Shown: positions 35,100 to 43,942, numbered from the stretch's first letter. The stretch is DNA of 64,000 bases from Ensifer sp. LC11 (GCF_001695835.1 NZ_MBSO01000002.1:1-64000); one strand, 5' to 3'. The notes: generated by a model from the letters alone, not told the origin. Made by a program: numbers and translations.

Positions 35100-35771
35100 C
35101 TATGCGGCCTGCACCTTCCAACCATGGTCGGCATCCAACATAGTACCGGGTGTCGCAACGCCGTCGAGAAGAACTTCCAGACCTTGAGCGCTCGGCAGGT
35201 GACGCCTTTCCGGGAACCATGGCCGATGGGGGTCGACGGCAATCAGCATCCCCTCGTCATTGCCGATCGCGCCGAAACTGGAAGAGGCCGGTGCGAGTGT
35301 TCCGACGCCGAATGTCCAGACAGCTTCGGCAACAGTACCCTCGACATCGCCCGTTGGAAGTCCGACCTCACTGAGGCAGGACAAATCGGACCCGCTGAAG
35401 GGCAGCTTCGCCGCAGGGCCGACCAATCGACGGCGGCCGATCAATTCAAGGACAGAGCTATCGGGACCGTCGAAGTAGACAGATTTTGACTGCCAATCTC
35501 CCTCGAGGACGTGGCACTCGTTACCATCCGGCTCTCTTTGAAGAGGTGTGCGTTGCTTCAACCAGGCGATTGCGGCATCAAAGCGCTCATAGGGTACGTT
35601 GAAAGCCAGATGCACACCGCGCGGCGCCGCCTGCATGGCGGGGATCAGCCGAATTTCGCTCCACCCCACCTGGATGGAATTCCCGATCGTCGGCAATTCC
35701 AGCAGGTCGCGAAAGAAGCCCGCACTCTTCGAAACATCGGATGTCGGCAGTGACAATTTTCTTATGCGCAT
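35100..35771 (-). CDS. Two-domain VOC-family protein (glyoxalase/dioxygenase superfamily)
   Basis: A 223-aa protein with two VOC modules. The first starts MRIRKLSLPTSDVSKSAGFFRDLLELPT and ends VYFDGPDSSVLELIGRR; the second is shorter and starts LSCLSEVGLPTGDVEGTVAEAV. Such proteins bind a metal and act on thiol adducts, antibiotics or aromatic compounds; His/Glu ligands are only partly visible. A SoxR-type promoter lies directly upstream, pointing to induction by redox-active compounds. The ribosome site is weak. Confidence 0.8.
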   Translation of the reverse strand: MRIRKLSLPTSDVSKSAGFFRDLLELPTIGNSIQVGWSEIRLIPAMQAAPRGVHLAFNVPYERFDAAIAWLKQRTPLQREPDGNECHVLEGDWQSKSVYFDGPDSSVLELIGRRRLVGPAAKLPFSGSDLSCLSEVGLPTGDVEGTVAEAVWTFGVGTLAPASSSFGAIGNDEGMLIAVDPHRPWFPERRHLPSAQGLEVLLDGVATPGTMLDADHGWKVQAA

Positions 35772-35814
35772 AGAAACCCGATCCCGTCGCGAGCCAATTC
35801 GCTTTGTCGGGCGA

Positions 35815-35845
35815 GGTATACGACCTCAAGATAAGTTGAGGTCAA
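35815..35845 (-). promoter_or_regulatory. SoxR-type promoter before the VOC gene
   Basis: On the minus strand TTGACC and TATACC are separated by 19 bases, the long spacer of MerR-family promoters. The spacer holds the palindrome CCTCAA-N6-TTGAGG (within 35822-35843), identical in its arms to the SoxR box. No soxR gene is next to it in the window. Confidence 0.75.
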
Positions 35846-35986
35846 GACCGCTCCCGACGCGAATTCACGGCTCATGGGATAATCCGGCTTCGCCTTCTGC
35901 CTGCGCCGTGCAAGCGCATCGCAGACAAGTTGATCCCGTGTTGGGAAGGACCCCGAACGCCCTCTGTTAGAAGTCTGAACCCATGG

Positions 35987-37216
35987 TCAAAGCAGCAAAA
36001 GCTTCTTCAGAACCGAGAAGACTTCCTTGTAGGGCAGCCTGGTGGCGCCGGCGACCGCGAAGGGAATGAGGGCTGCGGCGGCGACAGGCACGACCGCGTT
36101 GCGACTGATGAGCATGGTTGAGAGCTTGTTGGTCGTGTCGAACAGCTTGCTTGGGTCGGCAATCTCCTCGTCCGGTTCCGGGCCGGCATCAGCAGCCACG
36201 TTTCGGCCGAGCACCTTGCGCTCGGCGGCGCGGTGGAAACGCGTCGCCTGTACACCGAGCATCAACAACCCGTTTTCCTTGAGCCGTGCAAGCGGCTGCG
36301 AGAAGGCCGACAAGGGATAGGCGAAGAACGCGATCACGATCGCCAGCCAGCCGCCCATGATCATGCTGAACGTCGTCATCGAGAGCGTCTCTTGCAGGAG
36401 GTGCTTCATGACTGCAGCGGCGATCGCCGCGCTCATGCCGAAGACGAAGAACATATAGGCGTTCGGATATTGCGACAGAAACCCGAGCCCGCCCTTGCTA
36501 TCGGGATGGGCCGCCACGAGCCGAAGCTCGAGCCCGGCGATCTTTCGCAGCAGTCGCGCCCAGACGAAGTGCCGCCATACCCCGCGCAGGAACAGAAAGA
36601 CGAAGAACGGCAGGCTGACGCAGATCGACCACCAGCCAGCCGCAGTAATCCTGTTGCCCTCGGCCGAATGCGCCACAGCCCAGGACGAAATGTCCGACGC
36701 GTGAAAGTTCAGGAAGGAAAGCAGTGCGGCCATCGCAGCGAACGCGAGGCAGACCAGTTCGGCAAGCCGGCTATCGCGCTGTTTCAGTGCCGTCGAGATG
36801 GCTTGAGCGGCAACCGGCATCGAGGTCGGTGCAATCAGCGGTGCCCGCGCGAACTGTCCGAGCTTGGTGCGCAGACCCCGCTCGACCTGCTGTTCCGCCA
36901 GCACGAAGGCGGCAATGGCAATGAAGAACTTCGCCCACACGCCCGGATCGGTCAGGTAGGCGCCTTGGCTGTGATCGAGCGACAGGCTCTCTGGCAGTCC
37001 GAGCAGAAAGGGAACGCCCCAGGCAAGGGCAACGAAAAGCAATGCCCTCTTGCCCGACTGCAGGGCGTTCGCGCGCAGAAGTTTCAGCCGGGTCTGAAGC
37101 TCGAAGAACGGGCCGCCGTGGGACGCGAGATATTCAGCGATCTTGCCTTGCCGAGCCGCTGGAGCGGCTTCCGCCGCATCGCTGCCGGGTGCCCGGTCAC
37201 TGGGGGCCGCACTCAT
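35987..37216 (-). CDS. Multi-pass membrane protein, unknown
   Basis: A 409-aa protein with about eight hydrophobic segments (for example SGKRALLFVALAWGVPFLLGLP, WAKFFIAIAAFVLAEQQ, ICVSLPFFVFLFLRGVWRHFVWARLL, TTFSMIMGGWLAIVIAFFAYPL) and a hydrophobic C-terminus ending KKLLLL. No family recognised. The ATG at 37216 overlaps the Shine-Dalgarno zone of the upstream DUF2950 gene end (5-base gap), so the two are likely an operon and may work together in the envelope. Confidence 0.75.
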   Translation of the reverse strand: MSAAPSDRAPGSDAAEAAPAARQGKIAEYLASHGGPFFELQTRLKLLRANALQSGKRALLFVALAWGVPFLLGLPESLSLDHSQGAYLTDPGVWAKFFIAIAAFVLAEQQVERGLRTKLGQFARAPLIAPTSMPVAAQAISTALKQRDSRLAELVCLAFAAMAALLSFLNFHASDISSWAVAHSAEGNRITAAGWWSICVSLPFFVFLFLRGVWRHFVWARLLRKIAGLELRLVAAHPDSKGGLGFLSQYPNAYMFFVFGMSAAIAAAVMKHLLQETLSMTTFSMIMGGWLAIVIAFFAYPLSAFSQPLARLKENGLLMLGVQATRFHRAAERKVLGRNVAADAGPEPDEEIADPSKLFDTTNKLSTMLISRNAVVPVAAAALIPFAVAGATRLPYKEVFSVLKKLLLL

Positions 37217-37221
37217 GAGCG

Positions 37222-38175
37222 TTAATCCTCCACGACCTGCCAATTGTCGTTCGGGTTGAACTGTCGGATGCCTGAGGCAACGCTCTCGGTCTTGTCACCG
37301 AGATCGGCCTGATAGACGGTGCCGTTGCGGTTGACGACGAAGCTGTGAACGCCTGTCACGCCATACTTCACCGGCCAGGCGACAAGCCCGAAACCGGCGA
37401 TCATGTTGCCGTTGATGATGTAGTCGAACTTGCCGCCGGCGATGTTGTCACCCTGGCTCGTCAGCACGCGATAGCGATAGCCGAAGTAGCCCTTGCCGGC
37501 CTGTGCCCTGGCGAGCACAGCGCCGTCGGCAAGCGCTTCGCCAGCCGGGCTTTGCGGCTCGCCTTCGGTAGCGGGCCAATAGAGCCCATCCGTCTTGCCC
37601 TCGCTGCTGATCAGCTTCTGCGCGTATTCCAGAACGCCGTCACCATCGTGATCTGCAAGCGCGTACTCCTCCTGGGCCTCGACATAGGCCCGCACCGTGG
37701 CGATCGTGTCGAGTTCATTGCTCCCGACCAGACGATTGGCGATCTCCTCAAGACCGGTATAGGTATCGAAGGCCCACTTGCCATCATCACCCTTGGCGAT
37801 CGGGAACGGGAAAGGCCAGAGCACATCGCCGATCTCCAGCACCTTGCGGTTCTCGACGTCCTCGACCGTCACCTTCTTCTTCACCCCCGCCTGGATATCG
37901 GCATAGGCGTCCATGACACCGTCGCTCGCCTTGGCCTTGGCGGCGTCCAGACCCACCAGGTTCGCGAGCTTGTCGAAATCACCTGAGGCGACCGCCGACT
38001 TGAAGGCGTCAACCGCCTGATCGGGCGTATCGAACGCCGGCGGATCGCTGGCCGCGGCATAGTCGGAAAGTGGCGCCCCGGAGCCATCTTGCGCTGAGAC
38101 AGCCATCGCAGAAGCGCTGGCGACAACGACGCCGGCGATCGTGGACAGGAGCAGATTGCGTGCGATCTTGATCAT
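37222..38175 (-). CDS. DUF2950-family exported protein
   Basis: A 317-aa protein with a signal peptide (MIKIARNLLLSTIAGVVVASASAMAVSA) and the DUF2950 pattern: FDTPDQAVDAFKSAVASGDFDKL near the N-terminus, then DGVLEYAQKLISSEGKTDGLYWP and AGKGYFGYRYRVLTSQGDNIAGG. The function of the family is unknown. It follows the DUF3300 gene by 20 bases on the same strand; these two domains are often found side by side, which suggests a common envelope role. Confidence 0.88.
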   Translation of the reverse strand: MIKIARNLLLSTIAGVVVASASAMAVSAQDGSGAPLSDYAAASDPPAFDTPDQAVDAFKSAVASGDFDKLANLVGLDAAKAKASDGVMDAYADIQAGVKKKVTVEDVENRKVLEIGDVLWPFPFPIAKGDDGKWAFDTYTGLEEIANRLVGSNELDTIATVRAYVEAQEEYALADHDGDGVLEYAQKLISSEGKTDGLYWPATEGEPQSPAGEALADGAVLARAQAGKGYFGYRYRVLTSQGDNIAGGKFDYIINGNMIAGFGLVAWPVKYGVTGVHSFVVNRNGTVYQADLGDKTESVASGIRQFNPNDNWQVVED

Positions 38176-38195
38176 TTGCGTTCTCCCCCCTCGAT

Positions 38196-39554
38196 CTACC
38201 GGTGCCGTCCGCCGCCGCCGCGACGGACCTCTCGGTGCGGCTGACCGCCGCCGCGATGGCCGCCGCCAAGCGCCTGACGGCCGCGGTCCGACTGCACCTT
38301 GGTCACTCTGCCGCTCTGCACCTGGCCAAGGGCCGATGGTTTGCCGCCACCACCGCGCTCGATCTTGCCACCCGGCTTCGGCTTGGCGATCTGACGATCG
38401 TTCCTGGCGGCGGGCCTGGCGTTGCCGATCTTGTCGGCGCCCGCGGGTCGCGATTTGATCTGGTTGCCCGGCTTCCGATCGCCAAGGCCGACGTCCGTCC
38501 GGCCAACATTCTCCCGCTGGCGCGCCTCGACCTTGCTCTTGCGGACATCATCGACCGAGATCCTACTCGCGCCTCTGTTAGCGACCGTGCCGATCTGGTC
38601 GGTGCGCACGGCTTTCGCGCGATTGGCGATATTGTTGCCCTTCACCTGCTCGAAATCGTTCTTCAGCGACGTGCGATCGATCTTGGCGAACTGGTTCTTG
38701 TCAAAGCTGATCTTGCTGCGGTCGACGTTCTTCCAGTCGATATCATTGAACTTCACCTTGCCGTTGATGTCGACATTGTTGAAGCAGTGGTCGCAGTCGA
38801 TGTCGATGTCGCCACCGTTCCAGCGGCCACCCCAGACGCCCCAGTCATCCCAGTCGACGGCCGCGGCAAAGACGGCGCCGGTAACAACGCCGGCAAAGAA
38901 GGTCGCCGTCGGATAGTAGTAGTTCGGGTAGGGCTCGGGATAATAGGCGATCGGGGCCGGCGCATAACCCGGATCGTAAAGCATCTGCGGCTCGTACTGT
39001 GGCACGTAGATCTTTTCCGGATTGGCGGCTTGGATCACGACATTGTCGTTCTCCTGCTTCACGACCACCTTGTCGTCTGACTTGATGACGCCATCGGCGA
39101 CAGCCTTGTCGCGCAACTGCTGAATGGCGACCAGGACATCCTTTTGCTGATAGGCGAGAGCATTGCTGAGTGCCTGGGTCCAGTCCAGGTCGTCGCTCAT
39201 CATCTTGACGATCTCGGGATAGTTCAAAAGCGAAACGACGCTGCCGTCCCAAGTGTCCTTCGGCTTCAGGTCCTTCTTCGACTTCGAGTCCTCGAGGAAA
39301 CGTTCCGCCTCAACGATCTGCAGCGGATAGAGCGAGGCGGATGTCACCAGGGCCACGAGTTCATCTGGATAGAGCGCGATGCGCGCAACCAGGACCTCTA
39401 GCTCTTCCTCGCTGAGCGGCTGGGGCGCCTCTTCGGCCGGCGCCTGGGCCGCTGCTTGCTCCTGCGCGACGGCACTTTGCATCGCAAATGAACCGGTCAA
39501 CAAAGCAAGCAATGCCATCGTCGGCGCGCGCAAAGAACGAGGTCGGTCAAACAT
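38196..39554 (-). CDS. DUF3300-family exported protein with a basic repetitive tail
   Basis: A 452-aa protein. After a signal peptide, residues about 45-200 form the DUF3300 domain (LSEEELEVLVARIALYPDELVALVTSASLYPLQIVEAERF and YPEIVKMMSDDLDWTQALSNAL). A Tyr/Pro-rich stretch (YAPAPIAYYPEPYPNYYYP) and an Asp/Asn-rich stretch follow. The C-terminal 150 residues are Arg/Lys/Gly-rich and probably disordered (ending REVRRGGGGRHR). The ATG at 39554 has AGGAGAG upstream. Function unknown; the basic tail could bind cell-wall or nucleic-acid polyanions. It is first of a three-gene unit. Confidence 0.87.
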   Translation of the reverse strand: MFDRPRSLRAPTMALLALLTGSFAMQSAVAQEQAAAQAPAEEAPQPLSEEELEVLVARIALYPDELVALVTSASLYPLQIVEAERFLEDSKSKKDLKPKDTWDGSVVSLLNYPEIVKMMSDDLDWTQALSNALAYQQKDVLVAIQQLRDKAVADGVIKSDDKVVVKQENDNVVIQAANPEKIYVPQYEPQMLYDPGYAPAPIAYYPEPYPNYYYPTATFFAGVVTGAVFAAAVDWDDWGVWGGRWNGGDIDIDCDHCFNNVDINGKVKFNDIDWKNVDRSKISFDKNQFAKIDRTSLKNDFEQVKGNNIANRAKAVRTDQIGTVANRGASRISVDDVRKSKVEARQRENVGRTDVGLGDRKPGNQIKSRPAGADKIGNARPAARNDRQIAKPKPGGKIERGGGGKPSALGQVQSGRVTKVQSDRGRQALGGGHRGGGQPHREVRRGGGGRHR

Positions 39555-39809
39555 GGTCTCTCCTCTAGTCCGGCGTTTCGTTCCGCTAGAGAATGCACAA
39601 GACGAAGCAATTGCAACCGAAATTACGACAACCAGGAGTAAAACAAGGCGCCCACGCTTTCCAGGCGAGCCGAACATTATGCCGAATTTCGGAACAGTGA
39701 CCGCCGATAGATGGATATTCACCCGAAAGCTGCAATGAAAGAACATGTCCTCATCAACGATCGAGCGGCTACCGATCCAATCGGAGCCTCGAGCAGAGGA
39801 GATACGACG

Positions 39810-40772
39810 GTGAAAGGCTTCACACTCAAGAAACTGGCCACTGTTCTTGCCGCCTCGGCAGCGCTTTACTCCACCACCCTGACGCCGGCGCAGTCTGCAG
39901 ACCCATCCGGCAGCAGGGTTGTGCAGGCCCCGGCCGGAGAGGCCGCGCAGGGCGAAAAGATCCGGCTGACGCAGAACAGCCCGGCCTATTGGACCGTTAC
40001 CTTCAACAATCCGCCGCTCAACATCGTTGGCCCGGCAGAGGTTCGTCAACTCGTGAAGATCCTCGACCAGATCGAGGCCGACCCGAACGTCAAGGTCGTC
40101 GTCTTCGACAGTTCGGTGCCGGGCTATTTCATGGCGCACTACGACCTTTTGAAGCCACTCGAAGATTCGACCGGCATGCCTGCCGGCCCGACCGGCATGC
40201 ATCCGGTGCCAGACTTCATGACCCGCCTCAGCCGCCTCAAGGCCGTGACGATCGTTTCGCTGCGCGGGCGGGCAAGCGGCATCGGCAGTGAACTGGCGCT
40301 CGCCGCCGATATGCGTTTCGCCAGTCGCGAGAAAGCAGTACTGTCGCAATTCGAAGTCGGCGCCGGTTTCGTCCCAGGCGGCGGTCCCATGGCCTACCTG
40401 CCTCGTCTTGTCGGCCGCGGCCGGGCAATAGAGATCCTGATCGGCGCTGACGATTTCAATGGAGAACTGGCCGAGCGCTACGGCTATGTGAACAGGGCGC
40501 TGCCGGATGCCGAGCTGGACGCCTTTGTCGACGGTCTGGCCAGGCGCATCGCCTCGTTCGACCAATACGCCATTGTCGAAACCAAGAAGTTGATCGATCG
40601 GGCCAGCCTGCCGCCAGAGGAGGAGATGCAGCCAGGTTGGGACGCATTCATCACCTCCGTACAACGGCCGGCCGCTCAGTCCCGCGTCAAGGCGCTGGTC
40701 GAGCAGGGTCTGCAGCAGCCCGGTGACGTCGAGAAAAATCTCGGCCAGTTCACAGCCAAGTACAAGGAATAG
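39810..40772 (+). CDS. Exported crotonase-fold (enoyl-CoA hydratase-like) protein
   Basis: A 320-aa protein. Starting at GTG 39810 (GAGGAG 8 bases upstream) the first 30 residues are a signal peptide (VKGFTLKKLATVLAASAALYS... AQSA), unusual for a CoA-binding enzyme. The rest is a crotonase domain: FNNPPLNIVG, KVVVFDSSVPGYFMAHYDL, and VSLRGRASGIGSELALAADMRFAS (oxyanion-hole and G-rich region). Catalytic glutamates of true hydratases are not clear. It may be a periplasmic relative with a different substrate. Confidence 0.8.
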   Translation: MKGFTLKKLATVLAASAALYSTTLTPAQSADPSGSRVVQAPAGEAAQGEKIRLTQNSPAYWTVTFNNPPLNIVGPAEVRQLVKILDQIEADPNVKVVVFDSSVPGYFMAHYDLLKPLEDSTGMPAGPTGMHPVPDFMTRLSRLKAVTIVSLRGRASGIGSELALAADMRFASREKAVLSQFEVGAGFVPGGGPMAYLPRLVGRGRAIEILIGADDFNGELAERYGYVNRALPDAELDAFVDGLARRIASFDQYAIVETKKLIDRASLPPEEEMQPGWDAFITSVQRPAAQSRVKALVEQGLQQPGDVEKNLGQFTAKYKE

Positions 40773-40829
40773 CCGAGCCCCATCCGATTGGCGGCCCGAT
40801 GTGGGCCGCCCTAGCCCAGGGAGAGAAAG

Positions 40830-41504
40830 ATGAAGATACTCATGGTTCTGACGTCGCACGACCAGCTTGGCAATACCGGCAAGCCGACCGGCTTCTGGCT
40901 CGAGGAATTTGCCGCACCCTACTACGTGTTCAAGGATGCCGGCGTCGAGATCACGCTTGCTTCGCCCAAGGGCGGCCAACCGCCAATCGATCCCAAGAGC
41001 GACGATCCGGGCAACCAGACCGAGGCGATGGCCCGGTTCAAGGAGGATCCGGCAACGCAGCGGGTCTTGGCAAACACGCTCCGGCTCGCCGACGTCAAGT
41101 CAGACGGTTTCGACGCGGTGTTCTATCCGGGCGGCCACGGCCCGATGTGGGATCTCGTCAACGACCGGAACTCGATCGCCCTGATCGAGAGTTTCTATAA
41201 CGCCGGCAAGCCGGTCGCCGCGGTCTGCCATGGGCCGGGGGTACTCAGCAAGGTCACCTACCAGGGTGAACCCATCGTCAAGGGAAAGCGCGTAACCGGT
41301 TTCACCAACTCGGAGGAAGAAGCCGTTCAACTGACGAAAATCGTCCCATTCCTGGTCGAAGACGAACTGAAGCGTCTCGGCGGCCACTTCGAGAAGGCGG
41401 CCGACTGGGCGGATTTCACCGTCGTCGACGGCCGCCTCGTCACCGGGCAGAATCCGGCATCCTCGACTTCAGGCGCCAAAGAACTGTTGAAGCTGTTGCA
41501 GTAG
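40830..41504 (+). CDS. DJ-1/PfpI-family protein (Hsp31/glyoxalase III-like)
   Basis: A 224-aa protein with the type 1 glutamine-amidotransferase-like fold. Nucleophile-elbow Cys133-His134 is in PVAAVCHGPGVLSK, with Glu25/26 in TGFWLEEFAAPYYVFKDAG and YPGGHGPMWDL. Members act as glutathione-independent glyoxalases, deglycases or chaperones. It starts 57 bases after the crotonase-like gene on the same strand. AGGGAGAGAAAG precedes the start. Confidence 0.9.
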   Translation: MKILMVLTSHDQLGNTGKPTGFWLEEFAAPYYVFKDAGVEITLASPKGGQPPIDPKSDDPGNQTEAMARFKEDPATQRVLANTLRLADVKSDGFDAVFYPGGHGPMWDLVNDRNSIALIESFYNAGKPVAAVCHGPGVLSKVTYQGEPIVKGKRVTGFTNSEEEAVQLTKIVPFLVEDELKRLGGHFEKAADWADFTVVDGRLVTGQNPASSTSGAKELLKLLQ

Positions 41505-41613
41505 GTCCGAATGACGACGGGCCGGCGGCCGGCAATCCTGCCAGCCGCCGAGCCTTACCCAACTCGCATGAAACGCAACTCGCAAACCCTGCCGCAGACC
41601 TGCTCGACCGGCG

Positions 41614-41967
41614 TTACTTCAAGTTGCCGTCGCCGCTGCGGTCCGCGGTTTTGAAGTCCGCCATCACCTGATCCAGGAACTCCTTCTCGGTGATCTTGCC
41701 GTCACCGCTCGCGTCGGTGGCAGCAAACTGCTGGGCGTTCAGCGCTTGCTTCGTCTCGTCGGGACTGAGGCTACCGTCCTTGTTTTTGTCCAGGTTGGCG
41801 AAGGCCGTTTTCATGAAGGCCTCATATTCAGACCGCTCGACCGCGCCGTCCTTGTTGCTGTCGAGCGCACTCATCTGCCCCTGGTTCATGGTCGCAGTCT
41901 GTTGCTGAGCGACCGCAGGGGCGACCTGGCAGAGCGCAGCCAAGCCCAAGAGAACGATTTTTCTCAT
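41614..41967 (-). CDS. Exported EF-hand protein
   Basis: A 117-aa protein with a signal peptide (MRKIVLLGLAALCQVAPAVA) and three clear EF-hand loops (DSNKDGAVERSE, DKNKDGSLSPDE, DASGDGKITEKE), plus a fourth loop (DRSGDGNLK) cut by the stop codon before its last ligand. It probably binds calcium in the periplasm. It lies 16 bases after the glycine-zipper lipoprotein gene. Confidence 0.9.
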   Translation of the reverse strand: MRKIVLLGLAALCQVAPAVAQQQTATMNQGQMSALDSNKDGAVERSEYEAFMKTAFANLDKNKDGSLSPDETKQALNAQQFAATDASGDGKITEKEFLDQVMADFKTADRSGDGNLK

Positions 41968-41983
41968 TCGACACCTTCCACGA

Positions 41984-42235
41984 TCAATAATAGCGGCACG
42001 TCAGCGCGTTGCCGGCTGCGGCACCAAGCGTTGCACCACCGCCAACCGCCCAGAGCTGGCCCGTTCCCGAACCGATGGTCGAGCCGATCAGGCCGCCGAC
42101 GATCGCGCCGCCCACGGTTCCGGCAATGCAGCCGAATTCGTTTCCGGTCGGTCCCGATTTGGACACGTAGGCGGACTGGCACCCGGACAAGGCAAGAGCG
42201 CCGGCAAGAATGAGAGTTATGGTCTGCTTGCTCAT
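41984..42235 (-). CDS. Small glycine-zipper lipoprotein
   Basis: An 83-aa protein with a lipobox (LILAGALALSGCQ, Cys19) and a Gly-rich zipper (GTVGGAIVGGLIGSTIGSGTG...GGATLGAAAGN), as in SmpA/17-kDa antigen-like surface proteins. It would be lipidated and inserted in the outer membrane. GGAGG stands 5 bases before the ATG at 42235. Confidence 0.85.
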   Translation of the reverse strand: MSKQTITLILAGALALSGCQSAYVSKSGPTGNEFGCIAGTVGGAIVGGLIGSTIGSGTGQLWAVGGGATLGAAAGNALTCRYY

Positions 42236-42769
42236 TTTATCCTCCAATATGGCCGTCTGATTGCAATAGAGATCGGCGGAGGCGCCATTGAGTGGCGTCA
42301 GATGTAAATAAGCTTCGGAGTATGATCCCCCGATACAGGAGAGACTCTTCTGTTCGGACAGAAGCAGTCCACGGGTTAAACACGCGGTCTGGCGACAAAG
42401 GCGCCTGAACCGCGGGCGAATACTACCCCTGAGCGGCAGTAATGACAACGTTTCGCTTGACGATCGGTTCCGGTGGATCGTCCTCCTCTTTTTGGAGCTG
42501 ACCTTCCCGAAGACGGGTGCGACAGCGCCCTGCCCTATTTTTTCTAGGATCTCCCTCGAAATATCGTCGTTTGTGCCTTGGGAACGAGCAACTTAAGTCT
42601 TCCTCGTCCTGTCGGTCGGTCCTGTCCAAATCCTTGTGTCAGCGGAGTAGCGACGGACGAAATGCCCTTTCAGGCGAAATGACCCGATAAACTGTCGCCG
42701 TCTGCGGCCGACGACGCCCCCTTTGTCCTGCGCCACGGACGGCGTCCCTATCGAGAAAGAACACATTGA
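42236..42769. other. 534-base gap without a supported gene
   Basis: Upstream of the lipoprotein there is a GACGCCACTC/AATGGCGCC hairpin near 42280-42300. A minus-strand frame (42423-42629, 68 codons, charged) has no family resemblance or clear ribosome site and is not called. A GGAAC at about 42580 followed 19 bases later by CGTC vaguely resembles an ECF (RpoE2-like) promoter. Nothing else is seen; no ampR gene precedes ampC. Confidence 0.4.
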
Positions 42770-43942
42770 ATGGATGGAATGACGGCAATCAAATTAGGTC
42801 TTGCTACTGCGATCTTCTCGACAATCACGGCAACCGTCCTTGCCGCCGACGGCGAAGGGGCGCGGATAGCGGCGGCGGCCGACAAAGCGATCCGCCCGGT
42901 CATGCGTGAACACCAGGTGCCGGGCGTGGCCGTCGCGGTCACGGTCGACGGCCGCCACTACTTCATGAACTATGGCGTCGCCTCCAAGGAAACAAACGCA
43001 CCGGTCACCGAGAACACGCTGTTCGAACTGGGCTCGATCAGCAAGACCTTCGCCGCGACGCTCGCGTCCTATGCGCAAGCACTCGGCAAGCTCTCGTTCG
43101 AAGACCATCCCGGCAAGTACATGCCGGCGCTCAGCGGCAGCGCGATCGACAACGCGTCCCTTCTTCATCTCGCGACCTACACGGCCGGCGGGTTGCCGCT
43201 GCAGTTTCCCGGTGCCGTCAAGAACGACGCCGACATGGTGAGCTATTTCAGCACATGGAAACCCGACGCCAAACCTGGAAAGAAGCGACGCTATTCCAAC
43301 CCGAGCATCGGCCTCTTCGGCCACACCGCGGCGCTGGCGATGGGCGGCAGCTTCGGCGACGCTCTCGAGACGGAACTGTTTCCCAAGCTCGGCCTCAAAC
43401 ACAGCTATGTCACCGTGCCCAAGGACGCGATGAGCAGCTACGCCTGGGGCTACGGCAAGGCCGACAGGCCGATCCGGGTCAATCCCGGCGTGTTCGACGC
43501 GGAAGCCTACGGCGTGAAATCGTCGGCTGCAGACATGATCCGCTTCGTCGAGGCCAATATCGACCCGGGACCGTTCGACGGCACTGTTCGCCGCGCGATC
43601 GAAGGAACCCATATCGGCTACTTCGACAGCGGCAAGATGGTTCAGGGCCTCGGTTGGGAGCAGTACTCCTATCCGGTTTCGCTGGAGCGGTTGCTTGACG
43701 GCAACTCCCGTACCATGGCGCTCGACGCCCACTCCGTCAAAGCGCTGGATCCACCAAGGCTTGCGGATGGCGCAACGCTCTACAACAAGACCGGCTCTAC
43801 CAACGGCTTTGGCGGCTACGTCGCCTTCGTGCCGGAAAAGAAGGTCGGCATCGTGCTTCTCGCGAACCGGAATTTCCCCATCCCCGAGCGCATCAAGGCG
43901 GCCTATGCGATCCTCGAGACGCTGGCTGCGTCCGCACAATAG
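42770..43942 (+). CDS. ampC: Class C beta-lactamase (AmpC type)
   Basis: A 390-aa exported serine beta-lactamase. Signal peptide MTAIKLGLATAIFSTITATVLAA is followed by the class C motifs: Ser89-Ile-Ser-Lys92 (FELGSISKTF), Tyr175-Ser-Asn177 (RRYSNPSIGLFG; YAN in most AmpC) and Lys340-Thr-Gly (YNKTGSTNGFGGYVAFVP). Length and order fit cephalosporinases. A second ATG at 42779 is an equally likely start. No AmpR regulator is adjacent, so expression may be constitutive or controlled from elsewhere. Confidence 0.92.
   Translation: MDGMTAIKLGLATAIFSTITATVLAADGEGARIAAAADKAIRPVMREHQVPGVAVAVTVDGRHYFMNYGVASKETNAPVTENTLFELGSISKTFAATLASYAQALGKLSFEDHPGKYMPALSGSAIDNASLLHLATYTAGGLPLQFPGAVKNDADMVSYFSTWKPDAKPGKKRRYSNPSIGLFGHTAALAMGGSFGDALETELFPKLGLKHSYVTVPKDAMSSYAWGYGKADRPIRVNPGVFDAEAYGVKSSAADMIRFVEANIDPGPFDGTVRRAIEGTHIGYFDSGKMVQGLGWEQYSYPVSLERLLDGNSRTMALDAHSVKALDPPRLADGATLYNKTGSTNGFGGYVAFVPEKKVGIVLLANRNFPIPERIKAAYAILETLAASAQ

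Noticed and set aside
34978-35187. 69-codon plus-strand frame with GGAGG before its ATG
   Set aside because: Most of it is antisense to the VOC gene, and the basic product has no recognisable features.
38196-40979. A 927-codon frame extending the DUF3300 gene
   Set aside because: The extra N-terminal part is antisense to the crotonase-like gene and contains no domain; the real start at 39554 has a signal peptide and ribosome site.
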